DNA of 22,910 nt from an uncultured Eudoraea sp. (GTDB lineage: Bacteria; Bacteroidota; Bacteroidia; Flavobacteriales; Flavobacteriaceae), in contig CAJQNH010000233.1 in the NCBI GenBank assembly GCA_905479615.1, positions 1 through 22,910 of the forward strand, written 5' to 3'. The translations under genes were made by a program, and so were the position numbers. Below the pieces are notes generated by a model that was not told the DNA's origin, made no database searches, and saw only the letters and a list, made by a program, of their open reading frames with translations. This document shows positions 14,341-22,366 of the stretch, piece by piece (position 1 is the first letter of the stretch; every line of letters begins with the position of its first letter).

Positions 14341-14967
14341 TTATTTATCCGAAAATAACAGGTAAATGCCTATGCCGGAAAAGACTACTATTTGTAACCA
14401 CTTAAGAAATAATTCAATCCCAGAATGCTTTTTAATTTGTTCGGCTATAGACCCTGAAAGAAATGCGATTGAAGAAAAAATAAGGAAGGTAACTATCATA
14501 AATAAAAAACCAAGAACATAAAATTGAATTATTGTATTCAAATCTTCACTAAAGAGAAATCCGGGAAAAAAAGCAAGAAAGAAAATAGTAACCTTCGGAT
14601 TGAGCACATTCATGATAAAACCTTGTCTGAACAATTGACTCAATGTTTTTTTCGGCACACCTGTATGCTCTAAAGTTATATGTGCCTTGGTGAAGTATAC
14701 CTTATAAGCCAGGTAAAACAAATAAAATGCTCCAAATAGTTTAATAACGAAGAATAACTGATCGTTATCCTTAATTAGTACAGAGACGCCAAATGCAAGG
14801 AAAGTAGTATGAACAATACAGCCCGTAATTAGGCCAGTAGTTGTTGAAAGACCATATTTTATGCCATTGGATATACTTTGCGTTAAGACATAAATATTAT
14901 CGGGACCCGGCGATATAGCAAGAGCAGCCGTTGCCAGGATAAAAGCAGAAAGTATTTCGTAATTCAA
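14341..14967 (-). CDS. LysE/RhtB family amino-acid exporter
   Basis: 208 residues with about six hydrophobic helices. The N-terminal AISPGPDNIYVLTQSISNG is the family signature (SPGP followed by D/N), and helix 4 carries LNPKVTIFFLAFFPGF, the second conserved loop. Members of this family export amino acids or related metabolites from the cytoplasm across the inner membrane. The length is standard. It is followed 31 bases later by the HMG-CoA lyase gene, so a link to leucine or other branched-chain metabolism can be guessed, but the substrate cannot be read from sequence. Confidence 0.92.
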   Translation of the reverse strand: MNYEILSAFILATAALAISPGPDNIYVLTQSISNGIKYGLSTTTGLITGCIVHTTFLAFGVSVLIKDNDQLFFVIKLFGAFYLFYLAYKVYFTKAHITLEHTGVPKKTLSQLFRQGFIMNVLNPKVTIFFLAFFPGFLFSEDLNTIIQFYVLGFLFMIVTFLIFSSIAFLSGSIAEQIKKHSGIELFLKWLQIVVFSGIGIYLLFSDK

Positions 14968-15042
14968 GCTAAGAATTTATATGAATTATAGCTCAAAATA
15001 CAAAAGTTTACTGCTTTTCTTTATCTTACAAAAATTTTATTT

Positions 15043-15465
15043 ATGAAAACTAAAATACTTTTAAGCACGGCCGTCCTTGGTCTGGTGTCACTTAGCTTTA
15101 CTTCTATAAAAATGGATAAAAAATTAAATGAGACAAAAACGGAATTACAAAATACGAATGACAGTGTTTTAAGACATGTGGTCCTTTTTAAGTTTAAGGA
15201 AGAAACGTCTGAGGATCAACTAGTTTCCTTTGAAAAAGCTTTTGCTTCTTTAGCGGATAAAATACCACAAATCTCTGATTTCGAATGGGGTTTAAACAAT
15301 AGTCCGGAACGACTGGATAAAGGATTTACACATTGCTTTTTTGTCAGTTTTAAAAGTGAAGAAGATCGTGCAATATATTTACCACATCCCGATCATAAGG
15401 CCTTTGTAAGTCTTATTGGCCCTTCTGTGGATGATGTATTAGTAGTTGATTATTGGACAAAATAA
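15043..15465 (+). CDS. Secreted Dabb-domain (stress-responsive alpha/beta barrel) protein
   Basis: 140 residues. An N-terminal hydrophobic segment (about 3-22, LSTAVLGLVSLSFTS) acts as signal peptide or anchor, followed by a charged linker. The Dabb domain starts at LRHVVLFKFKEETSEDQ and includes EWGLNNSPERLDKGFTHCFF and YLPHPDHKAFV, then VVDYWTK at the end, all typical family positions. The domain forms dimeric barrels related to ABM monooxygenases and EthD; most bacterial members have no assigned reaction. Convergent with pyrD. Confidence 0.9.
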   Translation: MKTKILLSTAVLGLVSLSFTSIKMDKKLNETKTELQNTNDSVLRHVVLFKFKEETSEDQLVSFEKAFASLADKIPQISDFEWGLNNSPERLDKGFTHCFFVSFKSEEDRAIYLPHPDHKAFVSLIGPSVDDVLVVDYWTK

Positions 15466-15473
15466 TTTTCCGG

Positions 15474-15500
15474 ATTACCATTTATAAAATTGGTAATTTC
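15474..15500 (+). terminator. Hairpin after the Dabb gene
   Basis: ATTACCA (15474-15480) pairs with TGGTAAT (15491-15497) around a 10-base AT loop, 8 bases past the stop. The T tract that follows is weak (TTCATT). Confidence 0.4.
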
Positions 15501-15531
15501 ATTATTAACCCAATGCATATAATGGCGGGGA

Positions 15532-16569
15532 TCAGGATTTGGCCAGAATAGCCTTATTTATTTTTTTTACCAGAGCAGGTCCTTCATAAACAAATCCTGT
15601 CCATAGCTGAATTAAATCTGCACCAGCTTCAAGTTTTTCAAGAGCATCTTGGGCAGAATGAACTCCGCCTACTCCAATTATTGGAAATGCTTTATTACTG
15701 TTTTCAGATAAGAATCTAATAACTTCTGTACTCCTGCTCGTAAGAGGTTTTCCACTTAAACCTCCTTTTTCTTCTGTTAGAACTATATCCGATTTCAAAT
15801 TTTTTCTTGCTATTGTGGTATTAGTAGCTATTATCCCCGAAATCCGGGTATCTTCAACAATTTGAATTATATCTAATAACTGTTCATCTGTAAGGTCAGG
15901 TGCTATTTTAAGAAGAATTGGTTTCTCAATTACTTGTTTATTTTGTGCGTATCTCTGGTTTTCATGTTTTAAAGCCATCAGGAGTGCCGTAAGAGGTTCC
16001 TTATCCTGTAATTCCCTAAGGCCTGGTGTATTTGGAGAACTTACATTCACCACAAAATAGTCAACATGATCAAAAAGTGCCTCAAAACATATTAAATAAT
16101 CTTTGGTTGCAAGACTATTTGGTGTGATTTTGTTTTTACCAATATTCCCGCCTATTATAACATTGTGTTTTTTCTTTAGGTTGTCAACCGCTTCAAAAAC
16201 ACCCAGGTTATTAAAGCCCATTCTGTTTACTATTGCTTGGTCTGCTTTTAATCTGAAAAGCCTTTTTTTTGGATTACCAGTTTGCGGTTTAGGTGTTACC
16301 GTCCCGATCTCAATAAAACCAAATCCAAAATTGGACAGTTCATTATACAATTTGGCGTTTTTATCAAAACCGGCTGCAAGGCCTACAGGATTTTTAAATT
16401 TTATTCCAAAAACCTCTCGCTCCAAACGTTCGTCATCTATCAGATAAAGGAATCTGAAGAAACCTGAAAATCCAATTTTAGATAGTAGTTTAATTATTGT
16501 AAATGAAAGGTGGTGTACTTTTTCCGGGTCCAAAAGGAATAAAAAAGGTCTGATGAGGAGCTTGTACAT
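15532..16569 (-). CDS. pyrD: Dihydroorotate dehydrogenase (quinone), class 2
   Basis: FMN enzyme that oxidises dihydroorotate to orotate in pyrimidine synthesis and passes electrons to the quinone pool at the inner membrane. 345 residues. The N-terminal helical extension (about 1-45, MYKLLIRPFLFLLDPEKVHH) is the membrane-associating quinone tunnel that defines class 2. The FMN barrel has NPVGLAAGFDKNA, GFGFIEIGTVTPKPQ and GNPKKRLFRL. Catalysis uses the serine in NVSSPNTPGLRELQ, as expected for class 2 rather than cysteine. IGVGGVHSAQDA and GADLIQLWTGFVYEGP bind the FMN phosphate. Single gene with a perfect -7 box 19 bases before the ATG. Confidence 0.96.
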   Translation of the reverse strand: MYKLLIRPFLFLLDPEKVHHLSFTIIKLLSKIGFSGFFRFLYLIDDERLEREVFGIKFKNPVGLAAGFDKNAKLYNELSNFGFGFIEIGTVTPKPQTGNPKKRLFRLKADQAIVNRMGFNNLGVFEAVDNLKKKHNVIIGGNIGKNKITPNSLATKDYLICFEALFDHVDYFVVNVSSPNTPGLRELQDKEPLTALLMALKHENQRYAQNKQVIEKPILLKIAPDLTDEQLLDIIQIVEDTRISGIIATNTTIARKNLKSDIVLTEEKGGLSGKPLTSRSTEVIRFLSENSNKAFPIIGVGGVHSAQDALEKLEAGADLIQLWTGFVYEGPALVKKINKAILAKS

Positions 16570-16588
16570 AGTCTAAAAAAACTTTGTT

Positions 16589-16596
16589 CAAAAATA
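16589..16596 (-). promoter_or_regulatory. -7 box of pyrD (TATTTTTG)
   Basis: Exact TAnnTTTG on the minus strand in the 88-base spacer before pyrD; the expected leader is about 14 bases. Confidence 0.45.
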
Positions 16597-16657
16597 CAAA
16601 CTTCCTTTAGGTTAGCACTCCATTACCAACTATTTCGTCTTTTCTGAAATGTTAAAA

Positions 16658-17092
16658 TCACTCCGGCAGAGCGTCCTCAGAGATTAATCCCTTTAGTGGT
16701 CTGCGCATAGCCTCGGCACACAAAGTAATATAACGCTGATATTGCTTTGCGTTTAGTATGCCCAATAGTTTTTGATCATATATTTTTGAATTGGCAATAA
16801 TCTGTGCACGAAGTGGCTTAAATTTTTCAGCGAGGGCTTGTAATTCCTCTTCGTTACTTTGCGGATGTTTTTCCAAAAGAACATCAATTTGTTCCTCAAT
16901 TACCTCGTTGACTTTTTTCAATTCCTGAATCCAGGCCTCCATTTTTACTAACTGTTCATCATCAAGTTGAAATACTTCTATGATGGTTTCTGTATCCTTA
17001 CCACCAAGACCTAAAGTGCAATCTTCTGCCTGGCCAAAACTTGTGTAGCAAATAAAAAATAGCAGAATAGAATAATAATATTTCAATTTCAT
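16658..17092 (-). CDS. Small secreted helical protein, unknown function
   Basis: 144 residues from the ATG at 17090-17092, chosen because MKLKYYYSILLFFICYTSFG followed by Q is a clean signal peptide. The frame runs upstream to 17203 but those codons precede the signal peptide and overlap a terminator. The mature protein is almost all helix with heptad-like spacing (EAWIQELKKVNEVIEEQIDV), plus a cysteine near each end (CTLGLGG and TLCAEA). The pattern DDEQ early and NAKQYQRY late resembles the LTxxQ motifs of Spy/CpxP-type periplasmic chaperones, but this is a likeness of pattern only. It lies directly downstream of the TonB receptor remnant. Confidence 0.75.
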   Translation of the reverse strand: MKLKYYYSILLFFICYTSFGQAEDCTLGLGGKDTETIIEVFQLDDEQLVKMEAWIQELKKVNEVIEEQIDVLLEKHPQSNEEELQALAEKFKPLRAQIIANSKIYDQKLLGILNAKQYQRYITLCAEAMRRPLKGLISEDALPE

Positions 17093-17190
17093 GATCTCAA
17101 ATCCTTTAAGGAATTTATCAAATAAACTTCTATATAAACTGTGTTTTTGATCAAAAATTATACTTTCTGCAAATTTATCAGAATAAACAA

Positions 17191-17217
17191 AAAAAGCTAC
17201 CAAACATGGTAGCTTTT
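17191..17217. terminator. Terminator of the decayed TonB receptor gene
   Basis: GCTACCA (17196-17202), loop AACA, TGGTAGC (17207-17213), flanked by A-run and T-run so that it works in both directions. It is 24 bases past the receptor stop on the minus strand and has stayed intact. Confidence 0.8.
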
Positions 17218-17240
17218 CATTTATTTCTCTGTTTAGGGTA

Positions 17241-18014
17241 CTATTTTAAGATGAAATTTACTCTTGCAAATAAGAATCTACCTCCTATACCAAACTGCTG
17301 CGCTCTACGAGACCAATCAAAAAGGCCACTACTACGATTATTTCCGCCGTCAGCCAAAACTTCGGCTGCCCTGTCTGGGTAAGTGTCAAATAGATTGTTT
17401 GCCACTACTGTAAAGGTAAGTGTGGGTGTAGCTTTGTAACTAACAGAAAGGTCCGTTACAAATTTGGAACTAAAAACTTGTTGTCTATCAATATTTGTAG
17501 TTGCTTCTGTAACTTTTCCAAAATATACGCCTCTTAAAAAGAATATCCACTTTTCTGAAGACAGATTAAAAGTCAAGTTCACCTTTGTTCTTGGCACGGC
17601 TTCTTACAGATAAACCCTGCTATCTTCAGGGAAGCACTTATCTACCAACCCTGCGTCTTCAAGAACCTGGGATGCCTTTATCTCCCCTACCTGCTGCGTC
17701 TTAGAAAAGTAGCTGCCAAACTTGAATTAAGCATCCATCCATCCCATACATTAGCTGTTTGGGTAAGAACTAAATCAATACCTCAGAGGTTCATAAGCTA
17801 TAAAAGAAACGATTAACCTGTAACCAAGGATGGCATCTATGCTGTAGTTTCCATCAAAATCTGTTGTAGCACCAATGCTTGTGCCTTTTTTTACAACTGA
17901 AGCTCCAACAAGCGGAACCCCCTGATCATCCATTACCGTACCAGTTATCTGCCCTTTTACAATGCCAATGGCACCGAATATTAGGGCGAAAATAATTAAG
18001 TAATGTTGTTTCAT
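17241..18014 (-). pseudogene. TonB-dependent receptor remnant with large internal deletion
   Basis: Both ends of an outer-membrane receptor are present but the middle is missing. From 18014 a signal peptide (about 1-21) and CarboxypepD_reg-like domain run to FIAYEPLRY, then stop at 17775-17777. Another frame picks up at about 17782 as GIDLVLTQTANVWDGWMLNS, a barrel segment of the C-terminal third. A frameshift near 17708 moves to FSKTQQVGEIKASQVLEDAG, then an in-frame TAA at 17604-17606 interrupts RVYL*EAVPRTKVNL. The final strands NNLFDTYPDRAAEV and GIGGRFLFARVNFILK end at 17241. The plug and most of the barrel, roughly 600 or more residues by comparison with family length, are gone. A 118-codon frame from a GTG at 17597 is only the tail. 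Not functional as a receptor. Confidence 0.9.
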
Positions 18015-18130
18015 GTCCTATCAAATTTGAGTTAATATCATAATAAAGTAGACAAAACTTATTTTAAACAGCCCATTATATAATAATAACTTCATTTGGT
18101 TTTTGAACTATACAGCTACCATTGCGCTGC

Positions 18131-18159
18131 TTGAAGCTTTAAATAATATTGTAATTTTG
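18131..18159 (+). promoter_or_regulatory. Full flavobacterial promoter of pepT (TTG-N18-TAATTTTG)
   Basis: TTG at 18131-18133 and TAATTTTG at 18152-18159, separated by 18 bases: both elements and spacing match the Bacteroidota sigma-A consensus. The ATG follows 16 bases later, so the leader is about 10 bases. Confidence 0.75.
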
Positions 18160-18175
18160 ATACAAATTAATTAGT

Positions 18176-19399
18176 ATGCAAAAAATTATTGACCGGTTTA
18201 TTAGCTATGTAACTATAGATACCCAAAGTGATCCCAATTCAAATAGCACCCCAAGTACAGAAAAACAATGGGTGCTGGCCCATAAACTAACTGAGGAATT
18301 AAAACAAATTGGTTTGGAAGATGTAACTATTGATAAGAACAGTTACATTATGGCTACCCTTCCTTCAAATATTGAAAAAGTGGTGCCAACTGTTGGCTTT
18401 ATTTCGCATTTTGATACTACACCGGATTTTTCAGGAACCGATGTAAAACCTCGTTTGATTCATAATTATAACGGAAAGGACATCGTCCTTAATAAAGAAA
18501 ACAATATTGTACTCTCTCCAGGTTATTTTGATGATTTACTTCTTTATAAAGGACAAACCCTAATTGTAACGGATGGCACTACGCTTCTTGGAGCAGATGA
18601 CAAGGCCGGTATTACCGAAATAATCACAGCAATGGAATATCTTGTGAAGCACCCGGAAATTAAACATGGGCCTATCCGTATTGGTTTTACACCAGATGAA
18701 GAAATTGGTCGCGGAGCACATAAATTTGATGTCAAAAAATTTAATGCAGACTGGGCATATACTATGGACGGGAGTCAGGTAGGGGAATTGGAGTATGAGA
18801 ATTTTAATGCTGCCGGAGTAAAAATTACCGCAGTAGGTAAAAGTGTACATCCAGGATACGCAAAAGGAAAAATGGTAAATGCAATTGGCCTCATTAATGA
18901 ATTAATGAATTTATTACCAAAAAAAGAAGTACCGGAGCAAACAGAAGGACGGGAAGGATTTTTTCATATAAATCAGCTCCAGGGTGAAATAGAAAAAGCA
19001 GAGTTGGAACTCATAATTAGGGATCACGATCCGTCTTTATTTGAAAAGAGAAAAAAACTACTGCAGAGCAGTGTTAATGAACTGAATGAAAAACATGGAG
19101 ATTGCTTCTCTCTGGAGATAAAAGATCAATACTTCAATATGAGGGAAAAGATAGAACCAGTTTTTCATGTCGTTGAAATTGCCAAAGAGGCTATGGAATC
19201 ATTAGATATAGAACCAATCATAAAACCTATTAGGGGTGGTACAGATGGTTCACAACTTAGCTTTATGGGGCTACCATGTCCAAATATTTTTGCAGGCGGA
19301 CATAATTTTCACGGCAAGTATGAATACGTACCGGTGGAAAGTATGCAAAAGGCTGTTGAAGTTATCGTGAAAATTTGCGAAATTGTAGCCAGCAAATAG
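18176..19399 (+). CDS. pepT: Peptidase T (tripeptide aminopeptidase)
   Basis: Zinc metallopeptidase of family M20B that removes the N-terminal residue of tripeptides in the cytoplasm. 407 residues, standard length. Zinc ligands and catalytic residues are in GFISHFDTTPD (His78, with Asp80), LLGADDKAGI (Asp141), FTPDEEIGRGA (Glu175 catalytic, Glu176 ligand), the YTMDG segment (Asp) and GGHNFHGKYEYVP near the end (His). The dimerisation lid includes VHPGYAKGKMVNA. Its promoter is the best in the window, and the stop lies 8 bases before the next gene, so the two are co-transcribed. Confidence 0.96.
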   Translation: MQKIIDRFISYVTIDTQSDPNSNSTPSTEKQWVLAHKLTEELKQIGLEDVTIDKNSYIMATLPSNIEKVVPTVGFISHFDTTPDFSGTDVKPRLIHNYNGKDIVLNKENNIVLSPGYFDDLLLYKGQTLIVTDGTTLLGADDKAGITEIITAMEYLVKHPEIKHGPIRIGFTPDEEIGRGAHKFDVKKFNADWAYTMDGSQVGELEYENFNAAGVKITAVGKSVHPGYAKGKMVNAIGLINELMNLLPKKEVPEQTEGREGFFHINQLQGEIEKAELELIIRDHDPSLFEKRKKLLQSSVNELNEKHGDCFSLEIKDQYFNMREKIEPVFHVVEIAKEAMESLDIEPIIKPIRGGTDGSQLSFMGLPCPNIFAGGHNFHGKYEYVPVESMQKAVEVIVKICEIVASK

Positions 19400-19407
19400 T
19401 CTTGAAT

Positions 19408-19998
19408 GTGAATACTGAAGAAAAAATAGATGCCTACTATTCCAAAAATGAAAAATATAAGGAGGGAATCGCCCAATTAAGGGAACTTGCATTGAAAACC
19501 CAATTGGCGGAAACTCTAAAATGGGGCTCACCTGTGTACACCATAGACAATAAAAATGTACTGGGAATAATGGCTTTTAAAAATCATTTTGGCATTTGGT
19601 TTTTTAACGGAGTTTTCCTCAGAGACCCCAAGGGCGTTCTGGAAAATGCACAGGAAGGCAAAACAAAATCCATGAGGCACTGGAAATTTAAGTCGAAAAG
19701 CGATATTGATGAAGCAGCTGTTCTTGAATATATAAAGGAGGCTATCGCTAATCAAAAGAAAGGACTGAAAATAAAACCATCACCAAAGACAGAAATAATC
19801 ATCCCAAAACTACTATTGGACGCTTTGTTAGAAAACACCAGCCTGAATGAGCAATTTAATGCTCTCACTCCTTATAAGCAAAGAGGTTATTGCGAGTATA
19901 TCTCTGAAGCAAAACAACAAAAGACAAAGGAATCACGACTTGGAAAGATACTTCCAATGATTTCTAAAGGTCTGGGGTTAAATGATAAATACAAATAA
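19408..19998 (+). CDS. DUF1801 / YdeI (OmpD-associated) family protein
   Basis: 196 residues from a GTG start at 19408 (reads MNTEEKIDAYYSKNEKYKEG), 8 bases after the pepT stop; a TTG at 19375 inside pepT is less likely. The N-terminal part is a DUF1801 domain: TLKWGSPVYTIDNKNVLGIM and FGIWFFNGVFLRDP are its core. The C-terminal part, ALLENTSLNEQFNALTPYKQ followed by RGYCEYISEAK, is the helical YdeI/bacteriocin-protection segment, with a basic end. These proteins are common in Bacteroidota; the biochemical role is unknown. Co-transcription with pepT does not tell the function. Confidence 0.85.
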   Translation: MNTEEKIDAYYSKNEKYKEGIAQLRELALKTQLAETLKWGSPVYTIDNKNVLGIMAFKNHFGIWFFNGVFLRDPKGVLENAQEGKTKSMRHWKFKSKSDIDEAAVLEYIKEAIANQKKGLKIKPSPKTEIIIPKLLLDALLENTSLNEQFNALTPYKQRGYCEYISEAKQQKTKESRLGKILPMISKGLGLNDKYK

Positions 19999-20052
19999 AC
20001 TTACAACTTGTTATTTAACCTTAAGCCTTAAATTTCTGATAAGGTAAGTTTA
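19996..20052. terminator. Long-loop inverted repeat between convergent genes
   Basis: TAAACTTAC (19996-20004, containing the stop codon) and GTAAGTTTA (20044-20052) form a 9-base inverted repeat. An alternative inner pairing is ACCTTA (20018-20023) with TAAGGT (20040-20045). No strong T-run follows, so terminator function is uncertain. Confidence 0.3.
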
Positions 20053-20067
20053 CATCTTTATGTATCT

Positions 20068-21417
20068 TTATTTTTTCGGCAATTTCCAGCCATTATGATA
20101 AGATGCCATCATAATCTCATTAGACTTTTTATCAGTAAATCTGTTGTTATCTGCATCCCAATATATTCTATTCCCGGATTTATATGCAACATTTCCCATA
20201 TGGGATACCATGGCTGCATCGTAACCTACTTTAATAGGTGCATTAAGGTTTTTTGGATCCCTGCTTTTAACGGCCTCTATAAAATTCTTTGTGTGAAGAT
20301 CCAAACCACTTCCCTGATTCTGTTGCAGAGGCAATGCCTCCATACGCGGGATGCCTTCTTTGCCCCAGCCTTGAAATTCCTTTTCAGGGATTACTTCCCA
20401 GCCATTCCTATCCAACACTAATGTGCCATTATTCCCAATAAAGGCTATCCCGTGATTTCTTCCGTAATTACCACCATCAATACCCGTTGCATGCTCCCAT
20501 AATATGGAAAAGCCATCATATTCAAAAACAGCCTGTAATGAGTCTGGTGTTTCCGAAGCATCATCCGGGTAGGCGAATTTACCTCCAAGAGCCATTACCG
20601 ATTTTGGCGTTCCGGCTTTCATTCCATACAAAGCATAATCTATCAGATGAACACCCCAATCTGTCATAAGGCCACCTGCATAATCCCAAAACCACCTGAA
20701 ATTAAAATGAAATCTGTTTGGATTAAACGAACGTTCTTGTGCAGGCCCTAACCACATTTTGTAATCAACACCAGCAGGAGAACTCGCGTCTGCTTGTATA
20801 GGAACTGGTTTCATCCAGCCTTGATATGCCCAGGCTTTTGCCAGTCTTATTTCACCCAGTTTTCCTGAATGCACAAAATTAATCGCATCTACAAAATGAG
20901 GTTGACTGCGTTGCCATTGACCAATCTGAACAATCCTTTTGCTGTTCTGAACGGTATCTAGCATAATATCACATTCCTGCATTGAATTCGCAATTGGTTT
21001 TTCACAATACACATCTTTTCCAGCACTTAAAGCATCTGTCAATTGCAGGCAATGCCAGTGATCTGGTGTCCCAATAACCACAAAATCGATATCCTTATTA
21101 TCCAACATTTTTCGATAATCCTTATACCATTGTGGTTTCTTAATACCGGCTTTTTCGAGTTCAGAAGTACGTCGGGCAAGTACATTTTCATCTACATCAC
21201 AAAGTGCAATTACGTTAACCTCACTAATTTTCAAAAGCGAGAGCAAGTTGCTAAAGCCCATGCCATTGCAACCTATTAATCCCAGATTAATCTGGTCATT
21301 AGCGCCAACTTTTTTACGCATTGACGCAAGAAGTTCAACAGGAAATAGAAATGAACCAGCTGATCCTAAAAGATATAATGAGCTTTTCTTAATAAAACTT
21401 CTTCTGTTCGTGTTCAT
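20068..21417 (-). CDS. Tat-exported Gfo/Idh/MocA family oxidoreductase
   Basis: 449 residues. The N-terminus NRRSFIKKSSLYLLGSAGSF is a twin-arginine signal, so the enzyme is folded with its cofactor before export to the periplasm. The Rossmann motif GLIGCNGMG is at 46-54; CEKPIA, with the family's EKP at 139-141, and the preceding GTPDHWH are intact. The C-terminal domain has WDYAGGLMTDWGVHLIDYAL, with aspartate and histidine expected at the active site. Tat-exported members are abundant in Bacteroidota and act, where known, on sugars or inositols with tightly bound NAD(P). The substrate is unknown and no polysaccharide locus adjoins it. Confidence 0.93.
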   Translation of the reverse strand: MNTNRRSFIKKSSLYLLGSAGSFLFPVELLASMRKKVGANDQINLGLIGCNGMGFSNLLSLLKISEVNVIALCDVDENVLARRTSELEKAGIKKPQWYKDYRKMLDNKDIDFVVIGTPDHWHCLQLTDALSAGKDVYCEKPIANSMQECDIMLDTVQNSKRIVQIGQWQRSQPHFVDAINFVHSGKLGEIRLAKAWAYQGWMKPVPIQADASSPAGVDYKMWLGPAQERSFNPNRFHFNFRWFWDYAGGLMTDWGVHLIDYALYGMKAGTPKSVMALGGKFAYPDDASETPDSLQAVFEYDGFSILWEHATGIDGGNYGRNHGIAFIGNNGTLVLDRNGWEVIPEKEFQGWGKEGIPRMEALPLQQNQGSGLDLHTKNFIEAVKSRDPKNLNAPIKVGYDAAMVSHMGNVAYKSGNRIYWDADNNRFTDKKSNEIMMASYHNGWKLPKK

Positions 21418-21471
21418 ACCGTTACTTTTTTGAAAAGCTTAATATAAAGAATTTCAGCCAAATATTAGATC

Positions 21472-21503
21472 AAAAAAAAAACACCGGTAGTGACCGGTGT
21501 TTA
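21472..21503 (-). terminator. Terminator of the nusB-DUF1573-yajC operon
   Basis: ACACCGGT (21481-21488), loop AGTG, ACCGGTGT (21493-21500). The minus-strand read is followed by at least nine T (complement of the A-run 21472-21480). It lies 25 bases past the yajC stop. Confidence 0.9.
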
Positions 21504-21525
21504 TTTAATGAAATTGTTTTTAATA

Positions 21526-21816
21526 CTACTTTTCCTTTGGAACAGCATTCAATTTGGCGCTCATTTCCATAGAAATGGCGGTTCTGTCAAATTTAAGCCT
21601 TCCGGCCATAGTCTCTATAATACAGGAAAAATCCTTATCGTTCAAATCCACAACTTTTCCATGCAAGCCACTTTTAGTGACTATTTTATCACCTTTCTTT
21701 AATGCTTGCGAAAATTTCTTTTCATCTTTTTGACGTTTCATCTGTGGACGTATCATAAAAAAATATGCCACGGCAAAGATGAGTATCATTGGTAGAAATT
21801 GTCCTATATCACCCAT
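21526..21816 (-). CDS. yajC: Preprotein translocase subunit YajC
   Basis: 96 residues, standard length. One transmembrane helix at about 6-22 (FLPMILIFAVAYFFMIRPQM) is followed by the YajC hallmark RPQMKRQKDEKKF and a small cytoplasmic beta domain with LKKGDKIVTKSGLHGKV. YajC associates with SecDF in the holotranslocon and helps protein export; it is not essential in E. coli. It follows the DUF1573 gene by 25 bases. nusB-DUF1573-yajC is a gene order I associate with flavobacteria. Confidence 0.95.
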   Translation of the reverse strand: MGDIGQFLPMILIFAVAYFFMIRPQMKRQKDEKKFSQALKKGDKIVTKSGLHGKVVDLNDKDFSCIIETMAGRLKFDRTAISMEMSAKLNAVPKEK

Positions 21817-21841
21817 AATTTTTTGTTGAGTTTTGTACTAC

Positions 21842-22321
21842 TTATTTAACAGGGCCCACTGCTGCTGAAGGTGCTCCATCTTTAGGGTTAACAAATGCTT
21901 TAATTCTTAGAACTTCCGTTCCTTTTTCCGTATTCGCAGTTACAGTAATGGTCTTAGTAACCTGATTTTGGCCAGAACCATTAAACTTTACAAGAAGTTC
22001 AGCTGTTTCACCCGGTGCAATAGGATCTTTAGGTGGATTAGGAACTGTACACCCGCAACTACTGGTTGCATTTGTAATAATTAAGGGTGCATTACCTGTG
22101 TTTGTGAAATTAAAGATAGTCTCCTGCGGAGTACCTTGAGTGATGGTTCCGAAATCGTGTTCCGTTTTTTCAAAATTCATTACAGGTAGATTTTTTGCCT
22201 GTATGTCTCTTTCTGCTGCCACTTCAACGTTTTCAGTATTTACCTTACTCGAAGCATTCTCCTTGCAAGAGCTAAGAACTAAAACTGCGGCTAAACCGAG
22301 GGCAATAAATAATCTTTTCAT
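21842..22321 (-). CDS. DUF1573 lipoprotein
   Basis: 159 residues. A lipoprotein signal (MKRLFIALGLAAVLVLSSCK) places the lipid-modified cysteine at residue 19. The DUF1573 domain starts at about residue 48: FEKTEHDFGTITQGTPQETI, then FNFTNTGNAPLIITNATSSC, with GCTVPNPPKDPIAPGE. This is an immunoglobulin-like fold with the conserved SSCGCT. The family is abundant in Bacteroidota envelopes; function is unknown. Lies between nusB and yajC. A -7 box (22347-22354) gives it a possible own promoter. Confidence 0.9.
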   Translation of the reverse strand: MKRLFIALGLAAVLVLSSCKENASSKVNTENVEVAAERDIQAKNLPVMNFEKTEHDFGTITQGTPQETIFNFTNTGNAPLIITNATSSCGCTVPNPPKDPIAPGETAELLVKFNGSGQNQVTKTITVTANTEKGTEVLRIKAFVNPKDGAPSAAVGPVK

Positions 22322-22338
22322 TTTAATTTAAGTTTAGA

Positions 22339-22354
22339 TTTGCATGCAAAATTA
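22339..22354 (-). promoter_or_regulatory. Internal promoter of DUF1573-yajC overlapped by a perfect palindrome
   Basis: TAATTTTG on the minus strand (complement of 22347-22354) matches TAnnTTTG exactly, 25 bases before the ATG at 22321. The 12-base palindrome TTTGCATGCAAA (22339-22350) overlaps it, covering the TTTG of the box and the bases just downstream. Confidence 0.4.
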
Positions 22355-22366
22355 AGGAATATTTGT

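Noticed and set aside
17093..17203. N-terminal extension of the helical secreted protein
   Set aside because: It would put 37 residues before a clean signal peptide and overlaps the receptor terminator.
17241..17597. Separate small outer-membrane gene of 118 codons from a GTG
   Set aside because: It is the tail of the TonB receptor; the same frame continues upstream past an in-frame TAA with matching receptor sequence.
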